Origin: Pyropia yezoensis
Taxonomy: Eukaryota > Rhodophyta > Bangiophyceae > Bangiales > Bangiaceae
Direction: 5' to 3'
NCBI GenBank assembly: GCA_009829735.1
Contig: CM020618.1
Coordinates: 3,594,882 to 3,658,881 of the forward strand
Length of the DNA stretch: 64,000 nt
This document shows positions 1 through 9,979 of the stretch, in pieces. The notes beneath the pieces were generated by a model. It was not told the DNA's origin. It made no database searches and was given only the letters and a program-made list of their open reading frames with translations. The translations under genes and the position numbers were made by a program. The first letter of the stretch is position 1, and every line of letters starts with the position of its first letter.

Positions 1-1348
1 CACACGTTATATCCGTGCGGAACGCATCCGCCATGACACCATGGTTACGTCGCCAACTCGACGCCGACTTCAACCCCGCCATGGGCGGGTAGGGAGCCGT
101 CAACGACAGATACGGGGGTACCCCCGGGTAGTAGTCAAAGTCGGGATACCGACCGGTACGGCTCACCGTCTCCCCAAACGCAACCGGCTCCGCCGCCGCC
201 GCAATCCCCCGAGCACTAGCCGGGTAGTCAATCTCCCGCGGCAACGCGGGGGCAATCAAGTCGCAGACCCCGAAGTTGGGGTCGAGGTAGACCTCACCCC
301 GTCCCACCCGGGTGCGCCAGAGCTGCGCATGCCGGTCGTCCGGCTGACTCAGGATCCAATGGTGTTCCACCCGGACCGCGTTCGGCTGGTTGACCAGCCG
401 CACCAACTCCCGCTCCCAGCACGGGTCCACCTTGACGCGCCGGGAGGATTCTCCACGGGGATGCACCAGGTGGAAGTCCACCCGCATACGCCCATCGGAC
501 TCCATCGACTCTTGCACCGTGAGGCCTCGAACCCGAGCCACCAAGTCGGACACCGACATGGCGGGTTGACCCGCCGCCACGGCGACGCCGCCACCCAACG
601 GGGCAACCCGGGCAGGACCAGGAAGAATCGGGGGCGCCGGGGGACGCACCACCGGCAGAGGGGCCGACGTCGGAGATGGACGAGGCCGAGGAGGAAGAAG
701 AAGGGCGGGCGCCCGCCCGGAGTAACTCCCGGTGTCAACCGCCATGGGAGAAGGAGCGTCTTGACCGCTCGACGCCCGCGGCACCGCATGTACGGCACCG
801 GCGCCGGCACCACCCGTCGGCGTAGCCCCCGCCTCGGAAGTGGAAGGCACTGGGACAGCCTCCGGAGCCGGAGCCCCGGCCGTGCGGACACCCGCACCGT
901 CTTGACCCACCGCACCGGGTGTCGCACCGCCACCACCACCCGCGTCAACGTCGGGACCACCTCGAGGAGTCACCGCCCGGACACCCGGACCACCTTGACC
1001 AGCCGGAGTCGGCTGCGGGTCGCCACCTCCGCCGCAGGGCGGACCATCTTGAGGTAGCTGCGGTGAGCCGGCACCGGCACCAGGCCCCATCCGGGCAGCC
1101 GGCAGAGAGGGGGTGGAAGCCGCCACGCGCGGTTGACCGCCGGGTTGACCTCCGGCCGACGGCACCGTCGTGCCGCTGCACACGGACGACAGTCCTCCGG
1201 CCGACAGACGGACGGACACCGCAGGCCCGTCGTCGTCAGACGAGCTCACCCCGTAACGCGCGGCGTCGGGACCGACAGGCGCGTCGTCCTCCATCTCCTC
1301 CCCGATCAGGAGGTCTTCCTCCTCTTCAAGCACCTGGGGATAGGACAT
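1..1348 (-). CDS. aORF of array unit 1 (N-terminal part; rest lies outside the window)
   Basis: This is the same antisense frame as in unit 2, shifted by 3865 bp. It runs off the left edge of the window, so only the N-terminal half is visible. The likely start is the Met of the Met-Ser-Tyr-Pro-Gln-Val motif shared with unit 2. The protein begins with an acidic stretch, then a long Gly/Ala/Pro-rich linker, then the conserved core described under unit 2. It is part of an LTR-element fossil and its function is unknown. Confidence 0.6.
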   Translation of the reverse strand, partial: MSYPQVLEEEEDLLIGEEMEDDAPVGPDAARYGVSSSDDDGPAVSVRLSAGGLSSVCSGTTVPSAGGQPGGQPRVAASTPSLPAARMGPGAGAGSPQLPQDGPPCGGGGDPQPTPAGQGGPGVRAVTPRGGPDVDAGGGGGATPGAVGQDGAGVRTAGAPAPEAVPVPSTSEAGATPTGGAGAGAVHAVPRASSGQDAPSPMAVDTGSYSGRAPALLLPPRPRPSPTSAPLPVVRPPAPPILPGPARVAPLGGGVAVAAGQPAMSVSDLVARVRGLTVQESMESDGRMRVDFHLVHPRGESSRRVKVDPCWERELVRLVNQPNAVRVEHHWILSQPDDRHAQLWRTRVGRGEVYLDPNFGVCDLIAPALPREIDYPASARGIAAAAEPVAFGETVSRTGRYPDFDYYPGVPPYLSLTAPYPPMAGLKSASSWRRNHGVMADAFRTDITC

Positions 1349-1922
1349 GATAACGGGTGCGGAGTCCCCCGCGCCCACAAGCCGTCGACGGCTACAACCC
1401 GGTACGGCGGGATAACCGGGACGAGCCAGGGAAGCGCGGACACCCGCGCTTATGACCACAAACGGCCACGAGAAGCGCCGCAGGCACGCGGGTCGACCCG
1501 CGCCCCACGGGGCTACGACCGCGCTCCACCCAGGCACCTGGGCGGGACGGGGCCACACCCACACACGGGGTAAGTAAGGGGGGTCACCCCCAACCGCCCC
1601 CACGCAACGCGGGCAGCCCCCGCCCCCCACTCAATCGTCCACACGAGAGGGGCCCCCCTACCACCAGGCACCTGGTGGCGGATCCGCTTGCACCACCCCT
1701 CGGAAAGGGGGGGGCGTGAACAGCAACCCGCATCGGGAATTTAACGGTCCGGAAAACGGATCGTGTGTGTACCACACAAAGGGGGGCACCCCCCTGAGAC
1801 AACCTCGAAAAGGGGTGTCTGTCGCGACGGGGCGCAAAGCCCCACCCGACGGGTAAACGGTCACGCGACCCACTTACATTCGGTACCCCGAATGCAACTC
1901 GACCCGAGGACGGGCCGAATCT

Positions 1923-1934
1923 AAGGGGGGGATA
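1923..1934 (+). promoter_or_regulatory. Polypurine tract before LTR 1
   Basis: A run of AAGGGGGGGATA sits directly before the LTR start TGTAGCA. This is the expected place and composition of a plus-strand primer in an LTR element. The same tract recurs before LTR 2 and LTR 3. It fixes the element orientation as +. Confidence 0.7.
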
Positions 1935-2376
1935 TGTAGCAATATGGTTGTCCGTATTGTGACCCTAATATCAGGGGGGCTACTTCTAACCCTTAACTTT
2001 CAATTTGATAGTTCGTACTGGTCACGGTATCTATAAGTTACGTATGACCAGAGGGACTTGCATCTTGGGGTGGAGGGTAGTTAGTAGTGTCTCCGAGGGT
2101 TTATAACGAGGGGGCCGGTGGCGAATCCACCGCCGGCCAAGGTAGAACAACAAACCCCTCCCATTTGGGCTCCCATCTTGGTCCCGTGGCTTGCGCTCCA
2201 AGGACAGCAACCTTGGCCTCCCGGTGACGTTGGTGCCGATCCCCCTTGGTGAGTGTTCCCTGAGAGTGGACGCGCGACGGATCCCTATTGTGCTACACGC
2301 CTACTGTAACAACCCAACCGACACCGACTTCGGCTGTTGGGGGGTGAGGCTTATACCTACTAAGTAGGGCGTGACA
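1935..2376 (+). repeat. LTR 1 of the array (442 bp)
   Basis: It starts TGTAGCAATA and ends GCGTGACA, giving TG...CA ends. A polypurine tract lies on the left and a TGG primer-site candidate on the right. It looks identical to LTR 2 at 5800-6241, so the duplication of this unit is recent or maintained by conversion. Confidence 0.75.
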
Positions 2377-2765
2377 TGGTTACGGCAGACTTAGGTTTCT
2401 AAGTCAAATCAGACTTAGGTTTCTAAGTCGAACCAAGCTTAGGCAACTAAGTAAAACCTGAACCTTAATAAGTTAACTTAAAGGTAAAGGCTAACTTCGA
2501 TAATATCGAAGTAACTAGGGGGCTTACACGGGAGGATGACCTCCCCTAGCCAAGACACAAAGTGAGGGAGGATGACCTCCCCAAGCATGAACCAACCGAA
2601 AGAAGTTGGGCGGGAGGTAAGGCACCACTGAGCCAGAAGGGGTACTCCCCAGGGCAGCAAACAGAGGCAAGCAATGCCCCCAGCGGGGGATGAGTTTATA
2701 CTCACTACTACCCGGCTACCATAAGGGTTGCCGGGGCCCTCTCCCTCACAAACAAATAGCACTCC
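2377..2765 (+). other. Leader of the array unit: PBS candidate and repeated small hairpins
   Basis: The leader begins with TGGTTACGGCAGAC directly after the LTR, as a primer-binding site would. It then holds two copies of the stem-loop GACTTAG-GTTT-CTAAGTC (2388-2405, 2412-2429), a weaker relative (2438-2451) and two copies of GGGAGG-ATGA-CCTCCC (2530-2545, 2566-2581). There is no coding frame here apart from the C-terminal edge of the aORF. The primer tRNA was not identified. Repeated stem-loops next to a primer site are typical places for dimer or packaging signals, but that role is only an inference. Confidence 0.55.
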
Positions 2766-5213
2766 TCAGTGGGTAGACCCACTGCCCGAGGGAGGCCACT
2801 CACGCGTAAGCGCGTATACCTCCGTGCTCCACCGGTCGGCAATGTCACGACGGTCGACCACCCGAGTTACCTCGGTGCATAGCTGGACGAGGGTGCTGCG
2901 GCCAGCCTCTACGTCCTCCAGAGCTTTCTGGAGGCGGTCCAGCACGCCACCGAAGCAACGCGCTGACCCAACCAGAGCAGCACCTGGGGGGATATCCCCC
3001 CAGCTAACAGAGAGACCCCCACGCATGGCGCGGGTAACAAGGGCGTCAACGCCCTCATACCAGAGACGGGGACCCCCGTCATGTACGACAGGGGCGGGAG
3101 GTGACACTGGCGCAGCCAGAGGAGCCATAGGAGCCGACACGGCTACCACCGGAGCCGGTGGCACCTGATACGAGGCCCGGTAGGACCCTACCGAAGGGGC
3201 TCCACCGTAACCACGGCGGTACTCCGCCCGACGACGGGACACCTCACGCTCCCCACCCACAGAGCCCCACTCTCGGGGACGACGGCCAACCGCCGCCGGC
3301 ATCGGGTTACCGAACCACGGAGCAAGGACCTGAAGAGGGTCATGGATAACCATGGGAATACCCAGGTCAGGAACGGCCTCGGTGGACGCCCACCCATGGC
3401 AACTAGGCTCACCCGGCTGAGTACGCCGGACAAGCAACGAGTGACGAGGCAAGGGGGAAGCCCCAGCCTGCGGGTCCCGGTACGGGGGAAGGGCCAACAC
3501 CCCAGCCCAGTTCACGGCATCGTGAACAGCCAGCAGGGCTTCGAACTCCCGGGCCAACCCGGTCTTGGCAGCTATCAGATCCACGCCCAACTGCGCGATG
3601 TGCCGACGGACACCCGTCGGAAGATGAAACAGACGACCCTGCCGGCGGACGGACAGCAAGAAGGATGAAGCCTGCCCGAGGGTAACCTCAAGGGTGAAGG
3701 TACCCTGCAACGGGTGGACCGGCCGGGAGGCCAACACACTCCCGAAGTATCGAAGGCAGGAGCCGGTGTCAAACCGGAAAGCAGGGGCGGGTTCCCACCC
3801 CTCCTGCCATAGCGGCGGGCGCACGGGAGTATATACCGGAGCACGACCGTTGCCGGTCTGCAACGCACACGTTATATCCGTGCGGAACGCATCCGCCATG
3901 ACACCATGGTTACGTCGCCAACTCGACGCCGACTTCAACCCCGCCATGGGCGGGTAGGGAGCCGTCAACGACAGATACGGGGGTACCCCCGGGTAGTAGT
4001 CAAAGTCGGGATACCGACCGGTACGGCTCACCGTCTCCCCAAACGCAACCGGCTCCGCCGCCGCCGCAATCCCCCGAGCACTAGCCGGGTAGTCAATCTC
4101 CCGCGGCAACGCGGGGGCAATCAAGTCGCAGACCCCGAAGTTGGGGTCGAGGTAGACCTCACCCCGTCCCACCCGGGTGCGCCAGAGCTGCGCATGCCGG
4201 TCGTCCGGCTGACTCAGGATCCAATGGTGTTCCACCCGGACCGCGTTCGGCTGGTTGACCAGCCGCACCAACTCCCGCTCCCAGCACGGGTCCACCTTGA
4301 CGCGCCGGGAGGATTCTCCACGGGGATGCACCAGGTGGAAGTCCACCCGCATACGCCCATCGGACTCCATCGACTCTTGCACCGTGAGGCCTCGAACCCG
4401 AGCCACCAAGTCGGACACCGACATGGCGGGTTGACCCGCCGCCACGGCGACGCCGCCACCCAACGGGGCAACCCGGGCAGGACCAGGAAGAATCGGGGGC
4501 GCCGGGGGACGCACCACCGGCAGAGGGGCCGACGTCGGAGATGGACGAGGCCGAGGAGGAAGAAGAAGGGCGGGCGCCCGCCCGGAGTAACTCCCGGTGT
4601 CAACCGCCATGGGAGAAGGAGCGTCTTGACCGCTCGACGCCCGCGGCACCGCATGTACGGCACCGGCGCCGGCACCACCCGTCGGCGTAGCCCCCGCCTC
4701 GGAAGTGGAAGGCACTGGGACAGCCTCCGGAGCCGGAGCCCCGGCCGTGCGGACACCCGCACCGTCTTGACCCACCGCACCGGGTGTCGCACCGCCACCA
4801 CCACCCGCGTCAACGTCGGGACCACCTCGAGGAGTCACCGCCCGGACACCCGGACCACCTTGACCAGCCGGAGTCGGCTGCGGGTCGCCACCTCCGCCGC
4901 AGGGCGGACCATCTTGAGGTAGCTGCGGTGAGCCGGCACCGGCACCAGGCCCCATCCGGGCAGCCGGCAGAGAGGGGGTGGAAGCCGCCACGCGCGGTTG
5001 ACCGCCGGGTTGACCTCCGGCCGACGGCACCGTCGTGCCGCTGCACACGGACGACAGTCCTCCGGCCGACAGACGGACGGACACCGCAGGCCCGTCGTCG
5101 TCAGACGAGCTCACCCCGTAACGCGCGGCGTCGGGACCGACAGGCGCGTCGTCCTCCATCTCCTCCCCGATCAGGAGGTCTTCCTCCTCTTCAAGCACCT
5201 GGGGATAGGACAT
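2766..5213 (-). CDS. aORF of array unit 2, unknown protein (about 815 aa)
   Basis: This is a long open frame antisense to the LTRs. I place the start at the Met of Met-Ser-Tyr-Pro-Gln-Val because unit 3 has a matching Met-Ser-Asp-Pro-Gln-Val start; the frame is open further upstream. An acidic N-terminus is followed by a Gly/Ala/Pro/Ser-rich linker of about 230 residues. The conserved core follows, with many Trp, Tyr and Pro residues, including WERELVRLVNQP, YPDFDYYPG, YFGSVLASRP and GRLFHLPTG. The core region from YFGSV to the FEALLAVHDAVNW segment aligns by eye with the aORFs of elements A, B and E. There is no zinc knuckle, no protease or polymerase motif and no clear membrane segment. The function is unknown. 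It belongs to a fossil-type element, although this copy reads open throughout. Confidence 0.65.
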   Translation of the reverse strand: MSYPQVLEEEEDLLIGEEMEDDAPVGPDAARYGVSSSDDDGPAVSVRLSAGGLSSVCSGTTVPSAGGQPGGQPRVAASTPSLPAARMGPGAGAGSPQLPQDGPPCGGGGDPQPTPAGQGGPGVRAVTPRGGPDVDAGGGGGATPGAVGQDGAGVRTAGAPAPEAVPVPSTSEAGATPTGGAGAGAVHAVPRASSGQDAPSPMAVDTGSYSGRAPALLLPPRPRPSPTSAPLPVVRPPAPPILPGPARVAPLGGGVAVAAGQPAMSVSDLVARVRGLTVQESMESDGRMRVDFHLVHPRGESSRRVKVDPCWERELVRLVNQPNAVRVEHHWILSQPDDRHAQLWRTRVGRGEVYLDPNFGVCDLIAPALPREIDYPASARGIAAAAEPVAFGETVSRTGRYPDFDYYPGVPPYLSLTAPYPPMAGLKSASSWRRNHGVMADAFRTDITCALQTGNGRAPVYTPVRPPLWQEGWEPAPAFRFDTGSCLRYFGSVLASRPVHPLQGTFTLEVTLGQASSFLLSVRRQGRLFHLPTGVRRHIAQLGVDLIAAKTGLAREFEALLAVHDAVNWAGVLALPPYRDPQAGASPLPRHSLLVRRTQPGEPSCHGWASTEAVPDLGIPMVIHDPLQVLAPWFGNPMPAAVGRRPREWGSVGGEREVSRRRAEYRRGYGGAPSVGSYRASYQVPPAPVVAVSAPMAPLAAPVSPPAPVVHDGGPRLWYEGVDALVTRAMRGGLSVSWGDIPPGAALVGSARCFGGVLDRLQKALEDVEAGRSTLVQLCTEVTRVVDRRDIADRWSTEVYALTREWPPSGSGSTH

Positions 5214-5787
5214 GATAACGGGTGCGGAGTCCCCCGCGCCCACAAGCCGTCGACGGCTACAACCCGGTACGGCGGGATAACCGGGACGAGCCAGGGAAGC
5301 GCGGAAACCCGCGCTTATGACCACAAACGGCCACGAGAAGCGCCGCAGGCACGCGGGTCGACCCGCGCCCCACGGGGCTACGACCGCGCTCCACCCAGGC
5401 ACCTGGGCGGGACGGGGCCACACCCACACACGGGGTAAGTAAGGGGGGTCACCCCCAACCGCCCCCACGCAACGCGGGCAGCCCCCGCCCCCCACTCAAT
5501 CGTCCACACGAGAGGGGCCCCCCTACCACCAGGCACCTGGTGGCGGATCCGCTTGCACCACCCCTCGGAAAGGGGGGGGCGTGAACAGCAACCCGCATCG
5601 GGAATTTAACGGTCCGGAAAACGGATCGTGTGTGTACCACACAAAGGGGGGCACCCCCCTGAGACAACCTCGAAAAGGGGTGTCTGTCGCGACGGGGCGC
5701 AAAGCCCCACCCGACGGGTAAACGGTCACGCGACCCACTTACATTCGGTACCCCGAATGCAACTCGACCCGAGGACGGGCCGAATCT

Positions 5788-5799
5788 AAGGGGGGGATA
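5788..5799 (+). promoter_or_regulatory. Polypurine tract before LTR 2
   Basis: The sequence and spacing are the same as before LTR 1: AAGGGGGGGATA directly before TGTAGCA. Confidence 0.7.
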
Positions 5800-6241
5800 T
5801 GTAGCAATATGGTTGTCCGTATTGTGACCCTAATATCAGGGGGGCTACTTCTAACCCTTAACTTTCAATTTGATAGTTCGTACTGGTCACGGTATCTATA
5901 AGTTACGTATGACCAGAGGGACTTGCATCTTGGGGTGGAGGGTAGTTAGTAGTGTCTCCGAGGGTTTATAACGAGGGGGCCGGTGGCGAATCCACCGCCG
6001 GCCAAGGTAGAACAACAAACCCCTCCCATTTGGGCTCCCATCTTGGTCCCGTGGCTTGCGCTCCAAGGACAGCAACCTTGGCCTCCCGGTGACGTTGGTG
6101 CCGATCCCCCTTGGTGAGTGTTCCCTGAGAGTGGACGCGCGACGGATCCCTATTGTGCTACACGCCTACTGTAACAACCCAACCGACACCGACTTCGGCT
6201 GTTGGGGGGTGAGGCTTATACCTACTAAGTAGGGCGTGACA
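5800..6241 (+). repeat. LTR 2 of the array (442 bp)
   Basis: It is the second full LTR, with TG...CA ends, and is identical by eye to LTR 1. It is flanked by the same polypurine tract and primer-site candidate. Confidence 0.75.
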
Positions 6242-6628
6242 TGGTTACGGCAGACTTAGGTTTCTAAGTCAAATCAGACTTAGGTTTCTAAGTCGAACCA
6301 AGCTTAGGCAACTAAGTAAAACCTGAACCTTAATAAGTTAACTTAAAGGTAAAGGCTAACTTCGATAATATCGAAGTAACTAGGGGGCTTACACGGGAGG
6401 ATGACCTCCCCTAGCCAAGACACAAAGTGAGGGAGGATGACCTCCCCAAGCATGAACCAACCGAAAGAAGTTGGGCGGGAGGTAAGGCACCACTGAGCCA
6501 GAAGGGGTACTCCCCAGGGCAGCAAACAGAGGCAAGCAATGCCCCCAAAGGGGATGAGTTTATACTCACTACTACCCGGCCACCATAAGGGTCACCAGGG
6601 CCCTCTCCCTCACAACCAATAGCACTCC
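6242..6628 (+). other. Leader of array unit 3: PBS candidate and hairpins
   Basis: This repeats the leader of unit 2 at +3865. The TGGTTACGG primer-site candidate, the paired GACTTAG...CTAAGTC stems and the paired GGGAGG...CCTCCC stems are all kept. A few small differences appear near its right end, where unit 3 starts to diverge. Confidence 0.55.
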
Positions 6629-8998
6629 TCAGTGGGTAGACCCACTGCCCGAGGGAGGCCACTCACGCGTAAGCGCGTATACCTCCGTGCTCCACCGGTC
6701 GGCAATCTCACGACGGTCAATCACCCGAGTTACCTCGGTGCATAGCTGGACGAGGGTGCTGCGGCCAGCCTCCACGTCCTCCAGAGCTTTTTGGAGGCGG
6801 TCAAGCACACCACCGAAGCAACGCGCTGACCCAACTAGCGCAGCACCTGGGGGGATACCCCCCCAGCTAACATAGAGACCCTCCCGCATTGCGCGGGCAA
6901 CAAGAGCGTCAACGCCCTCATACCAGAGACGGAGACCCCCGTCTTGTATAACAGGGGCGGGAGCGGACAATGGCGCAGCCAGAGGAGCCAGAGGAGCCGA
7001 CACGGCTACCACCGGAGCCGGTGGCACCTGATACGAGGCTCGGTAGGACCCTACCGAAGGGGCTCCACCGTAACCCCGGCGGGGCTCCGCCCGACGACGG
7101 GACACCTCACGCTCCCCACCCGCAGAGCCCCACTCTCGGGGACGACGGCCAACCGCCGCCGGTATCGGGTTACCGAACCACGGGGCAAGGACCTGAAGAG
7201 GGTCATGGATAACCATGGGAATACCCAGGTCAGGAACGCCCTCGGTGGACGCCCACCCATGGCAACTAGGCTCACCCGGCTGAGTACGCCAGATACGCAA
7301 CGAGTGACGGGGCAAGGGGGTAGCCCCAGCCTGCGGGTCCCGGTACGGGGGAAGGGCCAACACCCCAGCCCAGTTCATGGCATCGTGAACAGCCAGCAGA
7401 GCCTCGAACTCCCGGGCCAACCCGGTCTTGGCAGCTATCAGGTCCACGCCCAACTGCGCGATGTGCCGACGGACACCCGTCGGAAGATGAAACAGGCGCC
7501 TCTGCCGGCGGACGGACATCAAGAAGGAGGACGCCTGCCCGAGGGTAACCTCAAGGGTGAAGGTACCCTGCAACGGGTGGGCCGGCCGGGAGGCCAACAC
7601 ACTCCCGAAGTATCGGAGACAGGAGCCGGTGTCAAACCGGAAAGCAGGGGCGGGTTCCCACCCTTCCTGCCATAGCGGCGGGCGCACGGGAGTGTATACC
7701 GGCGCACGACCGTTGCCGGTCTGCAACGCACACGTTATATCCGTGCGGAACGCATCCGCCATGACACCATGGTTACGTCGCCAGCTCGACGCCGACTTCA
7801 ACCCCGCCATAGGCGGGTAGGGAGCCGTCAACGACAGATACGGGGATACCCCCGGGTAGTAATCAAAGTCGGGATACCGACCGGTACTGCCCACCGTCTC
7901 CCCAAACGCAACCGGCTCCGCCGCCGCCGCAATCCCCCGAGCACTAGCCGGGTAGTCAATCTCCCGCGGCAACGCGGGAGCAATCAGGTCGCATACCCCG
8001 AAGGCGGGGTCGAGGTAGACCTCACCCCGTCTCACCCGAGCACGCCAGAGCTGCGCATGCCGGTCGTCCGGCTGACTCAGGATCCAATGGTGTTCCACTC
8101 GCACCGCGTTCGGCTGGTTGACCAGCCGCACCAACTCCCGCTCCCAACTCGGGTCCACCTTGACGCGCCGGGAGAACTCTCCACGGGGATGGGGCAGGTG
8201 GAAGTCCACCCGCATCCGCCCATCGGACTCCATTGACTCTTGCACAGTCAGGCCTCGAACCCGAGCCACCAAGTCGAACATCGACATGGCGGGTTGACCC
8301 GCCGCCACGGCGACGCCGCCACCCAACGGGGCAGCCCGGGCAGGACCAGGAAGAATAGGGGGCGCCGGGGGATGCCCCACCGGAAGAGGGGCCGGCGCCG
8401 GAGTCGCACGCGGCCGAGGAGGAAGAAGAAGGACGGGCGCCCGCCCGGAGTAACTACCGGAGTCCACAGCCATCGGTGTAGACCCACCTTGACCGCCAGA
8501 CGCCCGCGGCACCGCGGGCAGAGCAACGCCGCCACCCGAGCCCGACGGGGGCACCTCGGGGGCAGCACGGGTAGACCCGCTACCCGCCGCAGCGGACACA
8601 CCAACCGGGCGGGCACCCGCGCCGTCTTGACCCGCCGGACTGGACGGGGTGCCAACACCACCGTCCGCCACGCCGGCGACACCGTCTTGAGGTAGAGCCG
8701 CGCCGGCACCGGCGACAGAAGCCACCCGGGCCGCCGGAGGAGAAGCGGTAGAAGCCTTCGCTGCACGCGGTTGTCCGCCACCCGACGGAGCCGTCGTGCC
8801 GCTACACACGGACGACAACCCGCCCGGCGCGCCGTCCGGGGCCACACGACCGGTCACCCGGTCGTCCTCGTCCTCCGACGAGCTCGCTAGGAAGCACTCG
8901 GCGGCGGTGGCGGAGACGAGAACGTCGTCCACCATCGTCTCTTCCCCCTCTTCAGGCAGGAGGTCGTCCTCGCCCCCGGGTACCTGGGGGTCCGACAT
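6629..8998 (-). CDS. aORF of array unit 3, unknown protein (about 789 aa)
   Basis: This is a diverged sister of the unit 2 aORF. The core (from LVARVRGLTVQESMES to the C-terminal SGSGSTH) is nearly the same, while the N-terminal acidic part and the linker differ in length and sequence. That pattern, with a conserved core and a free linker, is what a protein under some constraint would show, although drift over a short time could look similar. The start is placed at Met-Ser-Asp-Pro-Gln-Val. It lies antisense in an LTR-element unit, and its function is unknown. Confidence 0.65.
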   Translation of the reverse strand: MSDPQVPGGEDDLLPEEGEETMVDDVLVSATAAECFLASSSEDEDDRVTGRVAPDGAPGGLSSVCSGTTAPSGGGQPRAAKASTASPPAARVASVAGAGAALPQDGVAGVADGGVGTPSSPAGQDGAGARPVGVSAAAGSGSTRAAPEVPPSGSGGGVALPAVPRASGGQGGSTPMAVDSGSYSGRAPVLLLPPRPRATPAPAPLPVGHPPAPPILPGPARAAPLGGGVAVAAGQPAMSMFDLVARVRGLTVQESMESDGRMRVDFHLPHPRGEFSRRVKVDPSWERELVRLVNQPNAVRVEHHWILSQPDDRHAQLWRARVRRGEVYLDPAFGVCDLIAPALPREIDYPASARGIAAAAEPVAFGETVGSTGRYPDFDYYPGVSPYLSLTAPYPPMAGLKSASSWRRNHGVMADAFRTDITCALQTGNGRAPVYTPVRPPLWQEGWEPAPAFRFDTGSCLRYFGSVLASRPAHPLQGTFTLEVTLGQASSFLMSVRRQRRLFHLPTGVRRHIAQLGVDLIAAKTGLAREFEALLAVHDAMNWAGVLALPPYRDPQAGATPLPRHSLRIWRTQPGEPSCHGWASTEGVPDLGIPMVIHDPLQVLAPWFGNPIPAAVGRRPREWGSAGGEREVSRRRAEPRRGYGGAPSVGSYRASYQVPPAPVVAVSAPLAPLAAPLSAPAPVIQDGGLRLWYEGVDALVARAMREGLYVSWGGIPPGAALVGSARCFGGVLDRLQKALEDVEAGRSTLVQLCTEVTRVIDRREIADRWSTEVYALTREWPPSGSGSTH

Positions 8999-9577
8999 GG
9001 TGTAGCCGGGGTGGCAGGGGCGCCCCTTGCAGAAAAGCCCAGGCCGGCTCGACACGGTACGAGGAACGCTCGCGCGGACGAGCCAGGGAAGCGCGGGCGC
9101 CCGCGCTTATGACCACAAACGGCCACGAGAAGCGCCTCGGGCGCGCGGGTCGACCCGCGCCCCACGAGGCTACGAACGGGCTCCACCCAGGCACCTGGGC
9201 GGGCCGGGGCCACACCCCCGTACGGGGCAACCAAGAGGGGTTCACCCCGAAGCCGCTCCCGCGAAAAGCGGGAGCGGCCGCCCCCATTCACTCGATAACA
9301 CGAAAGGGGCTCCCCTACCACCAGACACCTGGTGGCGGATCCGCTTGCAACACCCCTCGGAAAGGGGGGTCGTGAACAGAACCCGCATCGGGAATTTAAC
9401 GGTCCGGAAATCGGATCGTGTGTGTACCACACAAAGGGGGGCACCCCCCTCAGACAACCTCGAAAAGGGGTGTCTGTCGCGACGGGGCGCAAAGCCCCAC
9501 CCGACTGGTAAACGGTCACGCGACCCACTTACATTCGGTAACCCGAATGCAACTCGACCCGAGGACGGGCCGAATCT

Positions 9578-9589
9578 AAGGGGGGGATA
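9578..9589 (+). promoter_or_regulatory. Polypurine tract before LTR 3
   Basis: AAGGGGGGGATA lies directly before the third LTR start, as in the other two units. Confidence 0.7.
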
Positions 9590-9953
9590 TGTAGCAATAT
9601 GGTTGGCCGTATTGTAACCCTAATATTAGGGGGGCTACTTCTAACCCTTAACTTTCAATTTGATAGTTCGTACTGGTCACGGTATCTATAAGTTACGTAT
9701 GACCAGAGGGACTTGCATCTTGGGGTGGAGGGTAGTTAGTAGTGTCTCCGAGGGTTTATAACGTGGGGGCCGGCGGCGAATCCACCGCCGGCCAAGGTAG
9801 AACAACAAACCCCTCCCATTTGGGCTCCCATCTTGGTCCCGCGGCTTGCGCTCCAAGGACAGCAACCTTGGCCTCCCGGTGACGTTGGTGCCGATCCCTG
9901 TTGGTGAGTGTTCCCTGAGAGTGGACGTGCGACGGATCCCTATTGTGCTACAC
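9590..9953 (+). repeat. LTR 3 of the array, truncated at its right end
   Basis: It matches the first about 364 of 442 bp of LTR 1 with a few substitutions. Similarity then stops abruptly and the sequence continues as the protease-RT linker region of element A. There is no primer site here. This is a recombination or deletion joint between two different elements. Confidence 0.7.
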
Positions 9954-9979
9954 ACTGCCGTGACCAACGAGCAGTGGGA

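Larger units (their letters stand above)
1..9953 (+). mobile_element. Tandem array of a non-autonomous LTR element carrying only an antisense ORF
   Basis: Two full units and parts of two more follow each other as internal, LTR, internal, LTR, internal, LTR. The period between the first two copies is 3865 bp, and positions 1-1934 match 3866-5799 almost base for base. The third internal region is visibly diverged. Orientation is + because each LTR is preceded by a polypurine tract and followed by a TGG-starting primer-binding-site candidate. No gag, protease, reverse transcriptase or integrase is seen in the internal regions. The only long open frame is on the - strand. LTR elements without their own pol depend on partner elements, and such tandem forms are usually explained by recombination between LTRs. 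The left end lies outside the window. The right end is a truncated LTR fused to element A. Confidence 0.8.

Noticed and set aside
41-1057. Long + strand frame in the array (repeated at 3906-4922)
   Set aside because: It is the shadow of the aORF on the - strand. It is Arg/Pro-rich with no motif, and unit 3 does not keep it open.
1584-1873. Two overlapping - strand frames between the aORF start and LTR 1
   Set aside because: They are short and lie upstream of the aORF start. They may be its 5' untranslated part.
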